NCBI GenBank assembly: GCA_003669055.1
Contig: RAYB01000019.1
Coordinates: forward strand, 1-64,000
Reading direction: 5' to 3'
Origin: a bacterium 1XD21-70
GTDB lineage: Bacteria; Bacillota; Clostridia; Lachnospirales; Lachnospiraceae
Length of the DNA stretch: 64,000 nucleotides
The notes under the pieces are model-generated. The model searched no databases. It saw nothing but the letters and a program-made list of their open reading frames with translations, and was not told where the DNA came from. The translations under genes and the position numbers were made by a program. This document shows positions 36,888-46,217 of the stretch, one piece after another (position 1 is the stretch's first letter; each line of letters starts with the position of its first letter).

Positions 36888-37757
36888 ATGGAATCAAAAC
36901 GCAGCAAATATATTTTGGTTGGCTTGTCCATATTCTGCCTTTTGCTGATTGTGGTCACCTCATTCCGCGACAGTTTTCTGGAACCTCTGCGCACAGGGGT
37001 TGGCTATCTGCTTATCCCTGTGCAGTCAGGGGTAAACCGTGCCGGAACCCTGATTTATAACGAGATCACCGATTACAGCCATTTTAAAGGTGCGGTAGAA
37101 GAAAACAAACGTCTGCATGAACAGATTGACGGCCTGGTGGAAGAGAACAGCCGTTTGCAGGCAGAACAGTTTGAATTGCAGCGGCTGCGGGAGTTGTACC
37201 AGCTGGATCAGGAATACCAGCAATATGAAAAAATCGGTGCCCGGGTGATTGCCAAAGATACCGGTGCCTGGTTCCAGGTCTTTCGGATCAATAAAGGTTC
37301 GGCAGATGGTGTCCAGGTAGATGCCAATGTGATTGCCGGCGGCGGCTTAGTAGGCATTGTGACGGATGTGGGCGCTAACTATGCAACCGTCCGTTCCATT
37401 ATTGATGATGTAAGCCGTGTCAGCGGCATGGCTCAGCAGTCGGGTGACACCTGCTTTGTGGAAGGGGATCTGACTCTGTTTTCCGAAGGGCGGCTGCGAA
37501 TCAGCAAGATTACCAAGGACGGCGATGTGAAGGACGGTGACAGGATCGTCACATCCAACATCAGTTCCAAGTATCTGCCGGGGATATTGATCGGCTATGC
37601 CACAGACATCACCACGGACGGAACCCGCCTTACCAAATCCGGTTATCTCGTGCCGGCTGCCAGCTTCCACAACCTTCAGGAGGTTTTGGTGATTCTTGAA
37701 TTAAAAGAAGACCATGCGGACGGTGAGATGCCCTTAGGGCAGGGAGATCAGGAATGA
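36888..37757 (+). CDS. mreC: Rod-shape protein MreC
   Basis: Links the cytoskeletal elongation machinery to wall synthases outside the membrane. The 289-residue protein has one N-terminal span (residues ~9-25), an extracytoplasmic coiled coil (~62-105, EENKRLHEQIDGLVEENSRL) and the beta-rich MreC core ending in VPAASFHNLQEVLVI. It starts at the base after the radC stop and overlaps mreD by ATGA. Confidence 0.95.
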   Translation: MESKRSKYILVGLSIFCLLLIVVTSFRDSFLEPLRTGVGYLLIPVQSGVNRAGTLIYNEITDYSHFKGAVEENKRLHEQIDGLVEENSRLQAEQFELQRLRELYQLDQEYQQYEKIGARVIAKDTGAWFQVFRINKGSADGVQVDANVIAGGGLVGIVTDVGANYATVRSIIDDVSRVSGMAQQSGDTCFVEGDLTLFSEGRLRISKITKDGDVKDGDRIVTSNISSKYLPGILIGYATDITTDGTRLTKSGYLVPAASFHNLQEVLVILELKEDHADGEMPLGQGDQE

Positions 37758-38260
37758 AGCGAATCCTATTAAATATCTTGCTGATGCTGTTGGCATTTAC
37801 CATCCAAAGCGGCGTCTTCCCGTTGCTGCCTTTTTTAGCGGCTGCTCCCAACCTTCTGCTGATCCTGACCTTTTCCTTTGGTTTTATCTATGGGAAAGAA
37901 GCCGGGATGTGGTACGGTTTTTTGGCCGGGATCCTGCTGGATCTTTTTTATAGCGGGCCGTTCGGTTTTTATACTTTGTTATATATCCATATCGGATATG
38001 CCAACGGGATCTGCACCAAATATTATTATGAAGATTATATCACTTTGCCGTTGATCTTAAGCCTGGTAAATGAACTGGCTTATAATTGTTATATCTATGT
38101 ATTTAGTTTCCTGATTCGGAACCGGCTTGATTTCCTTTACTATTTTGGGGAGATCATCCTGCCGGAGACAATCTTTACGGTAGTGGCGACATTGTTGATT
38201 TACCGGTTTTTCCTTTTTACCAACAGAAGGCTGGAAGAACTGGAAAAAAGGAGAGATTGA
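37754..38260 (+). CDS. mreD: Rod-shape protein MreD
   Basis: A 168-residue integral membrane protein with five to six predicted spans and the GLLAGILLDLFYSGPFGFYTLL-type core (residues ~50-72). It completes the MreC/D part of the elongasome. It ends 7 bases before the PBP2 gene. Confidence 0.92.
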   Translation: MKRILLNILLMLLAFTIQSGVFPLLPFLAAAPNLLLILTFSFGFIYGKEAGMWYGFLAGILLDLFYSGPFGFYTLLYIHIGYANGICTKYYYEDYITLPLILSLVNELAYNCYIYVFSFLIRNRLDFLYYFGEIILPETIFTVVATLLIYRFFLFTNRRLEELEKRRD

Positions 38261-38267
38261 TTAGAGG

Positions 38268-41147
38268 ATGCTTAAAGATTTACTGGAAATACTTCAGGAG
38301 TTGTTTCACCGGATTGCCGGTTCCCGCCTGTTTGCACTGGGGATGGTCTATGCGGTGATGTTTTCCATCTTAATAGTGAAGCTGTTTAATTTACAGATCG
38401 TAGCCGGTGAAAATTATCTAAATGAGTACGAAAGGCTGACGCAACGGGAGGTCTCCATCCCGGGCACGCGGGGGAATATCTATGACTGCAACGGGTATCT
38501 TCTCGCTTATAATGAACCGGCCTATTCCGTAACCATCCAGGATACGGGTGCCTATCCGGACTCTGCTTCCATGAACGCCATGCTGCTGCGCCTGGTCCGC
38601 ATTTTGAAAAAACATGGCTGTCCCATCCAGGGCAAGCTGGAAATCGGTCTGGATGAGGGCGGACGGATGATTTACACCAGCAGTTCGGAAGCCGCCAGGC
38701 TGCGTTTCCTCCGGGATTATTACGGTGTTCGTTCCGTGGACGAGCTTAACGCCCCTGACGGCAAATACCCGACGGCTGTCGGGGCGCGCGAACTTCTCAA
38801 GGAACGCTGGGAGCGCTATAAACTGGACGAGATGAAAGACGAGCGCGGAAACCCATTGCTATTGACTGACGAGGAAGCTTTGGATATCTTTAATATCCGC
38901 TACACGATGTCCCTGACTGCCTATAAAAAATACGAAGCAATCCCCATCACCTCACATGTGGACGAACAAACGATGGCTGAGATCCTGGAAAATTCCGGGC
39001 AGCTGCGCGGGGTCAATATAGAAGAGACCACGGTACGGATGTATAATGACAGTATTTATTTTGCCCCTATTATCGGTTATACCGGAAAGATGCAGGAAGA
39101 GCACCTGGAAGAATTGAAAAAAGAAAATCCAGAATATGAACTTAATGATATCGTCGGCCGTACCGGGATTGAATATAAAATGGAATCCAAGCTTCAGGGA
39201 GGGAAAGGCTACCGCAATCTGATTGTGAATAATATGGGCAGCATCATGGAAGTCGTGTCGGAGACGGAACCAACCACCGGGAACGATATTTACCTGACCA
39301 TTGACCGTGAACTGCAGATCGGTATTTACCACCTGATCGAACAGCAGCTGGCCGGTATCCTGATCGATAAGCTGAAAAACTATGATATTGAGGTGACCTC
39401 CACAACCGATGCCTCCAAGATCGAAATCCCCATAAAGGATGCCTATTATCAGCTAATCAACAACAATGTGCTTTCCTTGGATGCGATGGCCGCAGAAGAT
39501 GCCTCTGCAATTGAACAGGAGATTTACCATAACTTTTCTTCCAGCAAAGAACGCATCTTGGAACAGATCCGACAGGAACTGATGAGCGAGCATGCTGCCA
39601 TTATGAAAGACCTGCCCAAGGATATGATGGCCTATATGGTCTATATTTATAATTATCTGTCCGGTGAGACGGTAGGGATTATAAAAAGAGACAGCATTGA
39701 CACAGATAGTGCGGCTTACCTGGCATGGAAGGATGACGAGATCAGCCTGCGGGATTATATCTATGCCGGAATTGCCGATAATTGGATTGACACTACACAT
39801 CTGGATGTGGGGAATAAATATTCCAATGCGGATTCCATCTATGAAGTTCTCGTGGAGACGATCTTGGCAGAACTGCGTTCAGACAGCCGTTTTGACAAGC
39901 GGATATGCCGTTATCTGGTCAATGACGAGATCATCACAGGCCGCCAGCTTTGCCTGGCTCTTTACGCCCAGGGGGTTCTGCCCTATGATGAACAGCAGAT
40001 CCATCTGCTAAATTCCAACGGGAATAATTATGCCTATGATTTTATGATTGACCGGATATCCAACATTGACATCACCCCGGCACAGCTGGCCTTGGATCCT
40101 TGTACCGGCAGTGTGGTCATCACTGATGTAAATACCGGTGAAGTAAAGGCATTGGTTACGTACCCAAGTTATGATAACAACCGGCTTTCGGGAACCGTGG
40201 ATGCCACTTATTTTAACCAACTCCAGGAAGATTTGTCTCTTCCTATGTACAATAATGCTACTCAGGCACAGAAAGCGCCAGGATCCACATTTAAGCCCAT
40301 CACGGCCATTGCCGGAATTGAGGAAGGCGTCGTCACATTGGAGGAGACCATTGACTGTACAGGTGTCTATGACGTTGTGACCCCGGACATCAAATGCTGG
40401 ATTTACTGGGGAAAGCACGGGCCGCTGAATCTGGTAGGAGGGATCCAGAACTCCTGCAACTATTATTTTTCGGAAGTTGCCCACCGGCTTTCCACTGATG
40501 AAAACGGGGTGTATTCCACAGAACGTGGTCTGGAAACCTTGCGCAAGTATGCGTCCATGTTTGGACTGGATCGTCCGTCCGGAGTGGAAATTTCGGAGTT
40601 GGAGCCCCACATGTCCACAGAAGACCCAGAACGTTCCGCCATGGGGCAAGGTACGAACCGCTATTCCAACATCCAGCTGTCCCGCTATGTGGCGGCATTG
40701 GCTAACCGGGGAACCGTGTTTGATTTAACCTTGTTAGACAAAATGACGGATTCCAAGGGGGAGTTGATTGAAGATTTTTCCCCGAAGGTTACCGGCCATA
40801 TTGATATCCAGGATTCCACCTGGGATGCCGTCCAGCAGGGGATGTACAATGTAATATATGAAAGTAATTCAAGACGTATTTTCCATGACCTGGAAGTAGA
40901 GATTGCCGGAAAAACCGGCACTGCCCAGGAAGTAAAAACCAGGGGGAACCATGCCTTTTTCATCTCTTATGGGCCGTATACGAACCCGGATATCTGTGTG
41001 ACAACCAATATCCCCTATGGATACTCTTCTGCCAACGCCGCTTCGCTGGCAAAGAATGTGTACCGGTTTTATTATGGTTATACAGACCTTGATTACATTA
41101 TGGATCACGGTGCTATCGGAGTTACCAATGTTACGATTGGTGATTAA
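38268..41147 (+). CDS. mrdA: Penicillin-binding protein 2 (elongation transpeptidase), enlarged
   Basis: Cross-links peptidoglycan during elongation together with RodA. The 959 residues contain an N-terminal span (~20-42), the dimerisation domain with the RGNIYD start (~63), and a transpeptidase domain with STFK (~672), SCN (~727) and KTGTAQE (~881). This is ~300 residues longer than E. coli PBP2; the extra length is mainly an insertion of about 230 residues (roughly 370-605) between LTIDRELQIG and the ALDPCTGSVV block. Start after GAGG at 38262. In an operon with mreCD, minCDE and rodA. Confidence 0.95.
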   Translation: MLKDLLEILQELFHRIAGSRLFALGMVYAVMFSILIVKLFNLQIVAGENYLNEYERLTQREVSIPGTRGNIYDCNGYLLAYNEPAYSVTIQDTGAYPDSASMNAMLLRLVRILKKHGCPIQGKLEIGLDEGGRMIYTSSSEAARLRFLRDYYGVRSVDELNAPDGKYPTAVGARELLKERWERYKLDEMKDERGNPLLLTDEEALDIFNIRYTMSLTAYKKYEAIPITSHVDEQTMAEILENSGQLRGVNIEETTVRMYNDSIYFAPIIGYTGKMQEEHLEELKKENPEYELNDIVGRTGIEYKMESKLQGGKGYRNLIVNNMGSIMEVVSETEPTTGNDIYLTIDRELQIGIYHLIEQQLAGILIDKLKNYDIEVTSTTDASKIEIPIKDAYYQLINNNVLSLDAMAAEDASAIEQEIYHNFSSSKERILEQIRQELMSEHAAIMKDLPKDMMAYMVYIYNYLSGETVGIIKRDSIDTDSAAYLAWKDDEISLRDYIYAGIADNWIDTTHLDVGNKYSNADSIYEVLVETILAELRSDSRFDKRICRYLVNDEIITGRQLCLALYAQGVLPYDEQQIHLLNSNGNNYAYDFMIDRISNIDITPAQLALDPCTGSVVITDVNTGEVKALVTYPSYDNNRLSGTVDATYFNQLQEDLSLPMYNNATQAQKAPGSTFKPITAIAGIEEGVVTLEETIDCTGVYDVVTPDIKCWIYWGKHGPLNLVGGIQNSCNYYFSEVAHRLSTDENGVYSTERGLETLRKYASMFGLDRPSGVEISELEPHMSTEDPERSAMGQGTNRYSNIQLSRYVAALANRGTVFDLTLLDKMTDSKGELIEDFSPKVTGHIDIQDSTWDAVQQGMYNVIYESNSRRIFHDLEVEIAGKTGTAQEVKTRGNHAFFISYGPYTNPDICVTTNIPYGYSSANAASLAKNVYRFYYGYTDLDYIMDHGAIGVTNVTIGD

Positions 41148-41230
41148 TGCACTGTCTGCCATAAAGAAATGGCAAAAAGGATTTGCAGAGGAAGGCAGCA
41201 GTGACTGCCTTCCGGAAAGAGGGGAGCAAG

Positions 41231-41896
41231 TTGAAAAGCAGAGTAGTGATCAAAAGCAGCAGGTCGGGAATGAGTGTGATTTTAGATCCGAACTGTACTT
41301 TCGAAGAACTTCTGTCTGACATCGCGGCAAAATTTCGGGAAAATGCCCGGTTTTGGGGAAGTGTGCAGATGGCGCTGATGCTGGAAGGAAGAGAACTGAC
41401 TGCCGGAGAAGAATTTCAGATTGTCAACACAATCACGGAGAATTCAAGCGTGGAAATTCTCTGCCTGATTGACCATGATGCACAGAGGATAGAACGATGT
41501 GAGAAGGCACTGAACCAGAAGCTGATGGAACTTTCCTACCGTACCGGGCAATTTTACCGCGGTGATTTGCACCGGGGGGAATCCTTAGACTCGGAAGCCA
41601 GCATTGTGATTATCGGCGATGTGCTCCATGGGGCACGGGTAACTGCCCGGGGCAATATCATTATACTGGGAGCATTAAAAGGAACTGCACATGCCGGGAT
41701 CTCCGGCAATGAAGAATCTGTGATTGTGGCACTGGAGATGGCTCCCCTGCAGCTCAAAATCGGTACCTGCAGCCATCAATATGGTGACAAAGGCCGCAAA
41801 TTGGGCAAAGGTGCCATGACTGCCAGTGTCGAAAACGGTAATATTTGTACGAAACCGATGAAAAAAAGCTTTTTAAATATGATAAATTTCAATTAA
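41231..41896 (+). CDS. minC: Septum-site inhibitor MinC
   Basis: Blocks FtsZ assembly away from midcell, acting with MinD and MinE. The 221-residue protein has a short N-terminal domain (KSRVVIKSSRSGMSVIL...) and the glycine-rich beta-helical C-terminal domain (VIIGDVLHGARVTARGNI, ILGALKGTAHAG). The start is TTG 41231, with GAGGGGAG at 41219-41226 just before it; a longer reading from 41183 lacks a ribosome site and has no family support. Confidence 0.93.
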   Translation: MKSRVVIKSSRSGMSVILDPNCTFEELLSDIAAKFRENARFWGSVQMALMLEGRELTAGEEFQIVNTITENSSVEILCLIDHDAQRIERCEKALNQKLMELSYRTGQFYRGDLHRGESLDSEASIVIIGDVLHGARVTARGNIIILGALKGTAHAGISGNEESVIVALEMAPLQLKIGTCSHQYGDKGRKLGKGAMTASVENGNICTKPMKKSFLNMINFN

Positions 41897-41899
41897 CAC

Positions 41900-41928
41900 T
41901 GGAAAAATCTTAAATTATAAGGTAGAAT
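41900..41928 (+). promoter_or_regulatory. Possible internal promoter before minD
   Basis: TGGAAA (41900-41905), a 17-base spacer and TAGAAT (41923-41928) in the 71-base gap between minC and minD. It would allow minDE-rodA expression independent of the upstream wall genes. Confidence 0.4.
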
Positions 41929-41967
41929 ATAAGAGAGTATTTATTGTTATTTTTCAGGAGGCGTTCT

Positions 41968-42759
41968 ATGAGTGAAGTCATTGTAATTACTTCTGGAAAA
42001 GGCGGGGTTGGCAAGACGACTACCACGGCAAACATCGGAACCGGCCTGGCGCTTCTTGGTTTCCGCACGGTATTGATTGATACGGATATCGGGCTGAGGA
42101 ACCTGGATGTGGTTATGGGGCTGGAAAACCGGATTATTTATAATCTGGTTGACGTGGTGGAAGGCAATTGCCGGATGAAACAAGCCCTGATAAAAGACAA
42201 AAGATATCCGAACCTATATCTTCTCCCTTCTGCCCAGACGCGGGACAAGACAGCAGTCAATCCCGGGCAGATGCGCAAATTGACGGAAGATTTACAGGAG
42301 GATTTCGATTATATACTTTTAGATTGCCCTGCCGGGATCGAACAAGGCTTTCAGAATGCGATCGCCGGTGCAGACCGTGCTTTGGTGGTAACAACCCCGG
42401 AGGTATCTGCTATTCGGGATGCCGACCGGATCATCGGACTGCTAGAAGCCGCTGACATGAGGAGCGTTGATTTGATTGTCAACCGGATCCGGATGGATAT
42501 GGTTCGGCGGGGCGATATGATGTCCATCGATGATGTTGCAGATATTTTAGCAGTCAATATCATCGGTGCTGTACCCGATGACGAGGATATCGTCGTTTCC
42601 ACGAACCAAGGGGAACCTCTGGTGGATACCGACTCCCTTGCCGGACAAGCTTTTTTAAATATCTGTAAAAGGATTACCGGTGAAGCGGTTCCTTTGCTAG
42701 ATTTAAATCCGCAGCGCGGTTTATTGCTCAGGCTCTCCGATTTCCTGAAAAGGGCGTAG
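41968..42759 (+). CDS. minD: Septum-site ATPase MinD
   Basis: A 263-residue membrane-binding ATPase that recruits MinC. The deviant Walker A GKGGVGKTT (10-18, with the signature Lys11) and IDTDIGLRNLD are present. It ends in an amphipathic helix (LLLRLSDFLKRA), the membrane anchor. The ATG at 41968 follows AGGAGG (41956-41961); an in-frame ATG-like start at 41944 has no site. Confidence 0.97.
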   Translation: MSEVIVITSGKGGVGKTTTTANIGTGLALLGFRTVLIDTDIGLRNLDVVMGLENRIIYNLVDVVEGNCRMKQALIKDKRYPNLYLLPSAQTRDKTAVNPGQMRKLTEDLQEDFDYILLDCPAGIEQGFQNAIAGADRALVVTTPEVSAIRDADRIIGLLEAADMRSVDLIVNRIRMDMVRRGDMMSIDDVADILAVNIIGAVPDDEDIVVSTNQGEPLVDTDSLAGQAFLNICKRITGEAVPLLDLNPQRGLLLRLSDFLKRA

Positions 42760-42772
42760 GAGGGGTGGTGTA

Positions 42773-43051
42773 ATGGGACGGATATTTTGTTTTCACAAAA
42801 GCAATTCCGGGAAAATCGCCACCAACCGGCTGAAAATGATGCTGATATCCGATCAATCCGGCTGTGCCCCTGGTTTGATAGAAGGGCTTCGGGAAGAACT
42901 GGTTGAAGTATTATCCCGCTATATCGAATTTGATTCCGGGAAAATCGAACTCTGTGTAACCCATACGGAATGTGCAGAAAGCAAGGATAGGATGTCCGCG
43001 ATCTCTGCGGTCATTCCGATCCGGCGGTTTACTAATATGAGGAAGGGTTAA
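42773..43051 (+). CDS. minE: Min oscillation factor MinE
   Basis: A 92-residue protein that stimulates MinD ATPase and restricts the inhibitor to the poles. The N-terminal anti-MinCD helix region (ATNRLKMMLISDQ) and the dimerisation domain (LREELVEVLSRYIEFD) fit the family. Having MinE as well as MinCD implies a pole-to-pole oscillating system rather than a DivIVA-anchored one. Stop overlaps the rodA start by one base. Confidence 0.93.
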   Translation: MGRIFCFHKSNSGKIATNRLKMMLISDQSGCAPGLIEGLREELVEVLSRYIEFDSGKIELCVTHTECAESKDRMSAISAVIPIRRFTNMRKG

Positions 43052-44169
43052 TGTTTTTCGATTACGAATTCAAGAATTACAATTTACGATTAATTTTTTA
43101 TATACTGATATTAAATATACTAGGTGTCCTGGTAATAAACAGTGCGACAGGACAGGACAGTGCCCTGATCGGCAAACAGATTATGGGGATTGTGGTGGGG
43201 CTTCTTGTTGCCATCGTCCTGTCTCTTCTTGATTACCATAAGATTACTTCCATGGCGACCCTGGTTTATATTTCTTGTGTGATCGGACTGCTTGCCGTGC
43301 TTTTTTTCGGCGAGAATGTAAACAATGCCACAAGATGGCTGAAGCTTCCCGGTATTGGTCAGATTCAGCCATCTGAATTTGTTAAGGTAGGCCTGATTGT
43401 GTTTTTTTCTTGGTTTTTTAACAAAAACCAGGAGAAACTCAATTATCTTACAACCCTGCTACTGGCAGGTGTTCTGCTGTTAGTAGTGTTTGGGCTGATA
43501 TATGAAGAACCGGATCTATCTACCGGTTTGGTAATTGTTTTTGTATTTATTTGTATGCTGTTTGCTGCGGGATTAAGTTACCGCTGGATTATCGGGGCAT
43601 TATCCGTTTTTGTCCCCGTTGGTTTGCTTTTTATCTATCTGCTGCAATATGATATGGTTCCTCCCTTTCTGAAAGGGTATCAGACACGGCGGATCTTGGC
43701 ATTCTTCTTTAAGGAACAATATGCCGAGGCAAACCTCCAGCAGGATAATTCCATTATGGCAATCGGTTCAGGCATGCTTCACGGCAAAGGTTTGAATTAC
43801 ACTGCAAATTCCGTGAAAAACGGGAATTTTTTATCGGAAGAACAGACGGATTTTATCTTTGCTGTCATTGGAGAAGAATTGGGGTTTATTGGGTGTACAG
43901 CAGTGATTTGTATGATTGCATTGATTGTGTTTGAATGCCTGGTTATGGCAGCCCGGGCCAGAGATATGGCTGGTCGGCTGCTGTGCGTGGGAATGGCCGC
44001 ACTGCTGGCATTTCAGAGTTTTTCCAATATAGCTGTGGCAACCGGTGTGTTTCCGAATACCGGTCTGCCTCTTCCTTTTATCAGCTATGGGGTAAGTTCT
44101 CTGATAAGCATGTATGTAGGAATCGGAATAACCCTTAATGTTGGACTTCAAAGAAAAATCAGTAACTAA
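43051..44169 (+). CDS. rodA: Peptidoglycan glycosyltransferase RodA (SEDS family)
   Basis: A 372-residue polytopic protein with about ten spans that polymerises glycan chains during elongation, as partner of PBP2. SEDS signatures are GIGQIQPSEFVKVG, EEQTDFIFAVIGEELGF and LPLPFISYGVSS. The mre/PBP2 context favours RodA over the division paralogues FtsW and SpoVE. Confidence 0.92.
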   Translation: MFFDYEFKNYNLRLIFYILILNILGVLVINSATGQDSALIGKQIMGIVVGLLVAIVLSLLDYHKITSMATLVYISCVIGLLAVLFFGENVNNATRWLKLPGIGQIQPSEFVKVGLIVFFSWFFNKNQEKLNYLTTLLLAGVLLLVVFGLIYEEPDLSTGLVIVFVFICMLFAAGLSYRWIIGALSVFVPVGLLFIYLLQYDMVPPFLKGYQTRRILAFFFKEQYAEANLQQDNSIMAIGSGMLHGKGLNYTANSVKNGNFLSEEQTDFIFAVIGEELGFIGCTAVICMIALIVFECLVMAARARDMAGRLLCVGMAALLAFQSFSNIAVATGVFPNTGLPLPFISYGVSSLISMYVGIGITLNVGLQRKISN

Positions 44170-44187
44170 AAAAGGAGGGTTTTACTT

Positions 44188-44583
44188 ATGAATATCGGTT
44201 TGATCGCGCATGATGCCAAGAAAAAATTAATGCAAAATTTTTGTATTGCTTACCGGGGGATTTTAAACAAACATGAACTTTTTGCCACGGGGACTACCGG
44301 CAGGCTGGTGGAAGAGGTTACGAATCTGAATATCCACAAATATTTGGCAGGCCATTTGGGAGGGCAGCAGCAGATTGCGGCACAGATTGAACACAATGAG
44401 ATGGATCTGGTGATCTTTCTGCGGGATCCCTTGACCTCTAAGTCCCATGAACCAGATGTGAATAATGTGGTTAAATTATGTGATACCTACAATATTCCAC
44501 TCGCCACGAACCTTGCCACGGCAGAACTTTTGATCAAAGCATTGGATCGCGGAGATCTGGAATGGCGTGAGATTTACCGATAG
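44188..44583 (+). CDS. mgsA: Methylglyoxal synthase
   Basis: Converts dihydroxyacetone phosphate to methylglyoxal and phosphate, a bypass that relieves phosphate-limited glycolysis. The 131-residue protein has the characteristic IALIAHD-like start (LIAHDAKK), GTTGRL, GGQQQ and FLRDPL motifs. Its position after rodA is conserved in Clostridia. The start follows AAAGGAGGG. Confidence 0.95.
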   Translation: MNIGLIAHDAKKKLMQNFCIAYRGILNKHELFATGTTGRLVEEVTNLNIHKYLAGHLGGQQQIAAQIEHNEMDLVIFLRDPLTSKSHEPDVNNVVKLCDTYNIPLATNLATAELLIKALDRGDLEWREIYR

Positions 44584-44593
44584 GAGAATTGGA

Positions 44594-45592
44594 TTGAGCA
44601 GATATCATAAAATTATCATGATTGGGGTGTTGGCTGCATGCCTGGCTTTGCCGGGATGCAGGCAATCCGGCAAAGCAGAAACCATCTCCTATCCGGCGGA
44701 AGAACGTTTACAGATGTTGGCATCTCTTATTTCTCCGGACGATACACGGAAAGCAGAAACATTCGCTTCGGATTTATGTGTGGTTACGGATGGAGTGCCG
44801 TCAGCGGACAGTTCTGTGGGGGCAAAAGCCGCAGGGCTTTTTTCCTTGGAAGACCATTCTGTGCTACTGGAGCGGAATGTTTTTCAGCGCCTATACCCAG
44901 CCAGCACCACCAAGGTTATGACAGCGCTAGTAGCGATCCGTTATGGGAACTTGCAGGACGAAAGCAATCTTAAGCAAAAGGTCACGATAGGGCAGGAATC
45001 CGTAATTACAGAGCCAGGTGCATCCCTTTCCCATATCAATCCAGGTGATACTTTGACGATGGAGCAGCTGTTGTATGGCCTGATGCTGCCTTCCGGCAAC
45101 GATGCAGGTGCGGCTATTGCCGTACATATTTCAGGCAGCATAGAAGAATTTTCCAAGCTTATGAATCAGCAAGCACAGGAAATCGGAGCCACCGGCACCC
45201 ATTTTGTGAATCCGCATGGGCTTCATGACGAGCAGCATTATACAACTGCTTATGATTTATATTTGATTTTTCAAGAGGCATTGAAAGAGCCTTTGTTCCG
45301 GAAGCTTATTTCCTCCGGAAGCTATACGGCAGAATATACCGATGCCCAGGGACAGCCTAAAAAGCAGACCTGGAATAACAGTAACCAGTACCTGGTTGGC
45401 CAGCAGCCTATGCCCGATGGCCTTTTCCCCTTGGGGGGAAAGACGGGCACTACGATGGCTGCCGGTAGCTGCCTGGTTATGGCAAGCCGCGACAAAGAAG
45501 GAAATGAATATATCTCTGTGGTGATGAAAGCAGAAAACCGCCAGTCTCTTTATCAGGATATGACAAATATAATTCAGAATATTGTCAATTAG
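44594..45592 (+). CDS. D-alanyl-D-alanine carboxypeptidase, lipoprotein type
   Basis: A low-molecular-weight PBP that trims the terminal D-Ala of peptidoglycan stems. The 332-residue protein has a signal peptide ending LPGC (lipobox, Cys22), so it is probably lipid-anchored. Catalytic motifs are ASTTK (SxxK), SGN and KTGTT. It ends without the C-terminal amphipathic helix of DacA-type enzymes, which fits the N-terminal anchor. TTG 44594 is the chosen start because AGGAG (44582-44586) precedes it by 7 bases; the frame remains open back to 44567. Confidence 0.9.
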   Translation: MSRYHKIIMIGVLAACLALPGCRQSGKAETISYPAEERLQMLASLISPDDTRKAETFASDLCVVTDGVPSADSSVGAKAAGLFSLEDHSVLLERNVFQRLYPASTTKVMTALVAIRYGNLQDESNLKQKVTIGQESVITEPGASLSHINPGDTLTMEQLLYGLMLPSGNDAGAAIAVHISGSIEEFSKLMNQQAQEIGATGTHFVNPHGLHDEQHYTTAYDLYLIFQEALKEPLFRKLISSGSYTAEYTDAQGQPKKQTWNNSNQYLVGQQPMPDGLFPLGGKTGTTMAAGSCLVMASRDKEGNEYISVVMKAENRQSLYQDMTNIIQNIVN

Positions 45593-45595
45593 TGA

Positions 45596-45624
45596 TTGCT
45601 TAATCCGCAGAATTATACTATAAT
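45596..45624 (+). promoter_or_regulatory. Promoter of the small P-loop gene
   Basis: TTGCTT (45596-45601), a 17-base spacer and perfect TATAAT (45619-45624), about 60 bases before the start at 45683. Confidence 0.75.
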
Positions 45625-45682
45625 TATTCTATGGGAATTAGATTTTTTTTACAAATACTGTAAGTCCAAGGAGGAGATTAAT

Positions 45683-46102
45683 ATGGTGCAGATTATCGCA
45701 GGCAACAAAGGGAAAGGAAAAACCAAACATTTGTTGGATATGGCGAATAACGCAGTCAAAACGGCCGCAGGTTCCATCGTCTATCTGGATAAAAGTTCTA
45801 AACACATGTATGAATTAAACAATCGGATCCGTTTGATCAATGTCAACAAGTTCCCGATCAGCAATAGCCAGGGGTTTGTTGGATTTATCAGTGGGATCAT
45901 CTCTCAGGATCACGATATTGAGACCATGTTTTTGGATAGTTTTTTGAAGCTTGCCTGCCTAGAGGGAGAAGATATCAGTGAAACCATTGCGGTTCTGGAA
46001 AAACTCAGCGCTGAATACGGCGTGAATTTCGTACTTAGCATCTCTATGGATGCCCATGAGATGCCGGAAGCGATACAGAAAGACGTGATCATTTCTCTGT
46101 AA
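45683..46102 (+). CDS. Small P-loop (Walker A) protein, unknown function
   Basis: A 139-residue protein beginning with a Walker A-like loop GNKGKGKTK (residues ~7-15), then a short strand SIVYLDKSS, and a possible Walker B (ETMFLDSFL). No further domain is visible, and the fold is about half the size of a normal RecA/AAA ATPase. Relatives are often mislabelled as PilT-like. The start at 45683 follows AAGGAGGA (45668-45675). It is a single-gene unit between a good promoter and a terminator. Role unknown. Confidence 0.7.
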   Translation: MVQIIAGNKGKGKTKHLLDMANNAVKTAAGSIVYLDKSSKHMYELNNRIRLINVNKFPISNSQGFVGFISGIISQDHDIETMFLDSFLKLACLEGEDISETIAVLEKLSAEYGVNFVLSISMDAHEMPEAIQKDVIISL

Positions 46103-46115
46103 GTAAGATAGATAC

Positions 46116-46146
46116 AAAAGGGGACTTGAAAACAGGTCCCTTTTTT
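46116..46146 (+). terminator. Terminator after the small P-loop gene
   Basis: AAAAGGGGAC (46116-46125) pairs with GTCCC plus Ts, with a ten-base loop and a six-T run (46141-46146). Confidence 0.82.
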
Positions 46147-46217
46147 GATTACGGTGTATCCGGTAAAATAGGGCGGCGCCTATTTGCCGGATTATAAATC
46201 TGCCGGAGGAAAATATT

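Noticed and set aside
40008-40649. A 213-codon minus-strand open frame inside the PBP2 gene
   Set aside because: It lies wholly within the transpeptidase domain coding region, which is confirmed by SxxK, SxN and KTG; no independent signal supports it.
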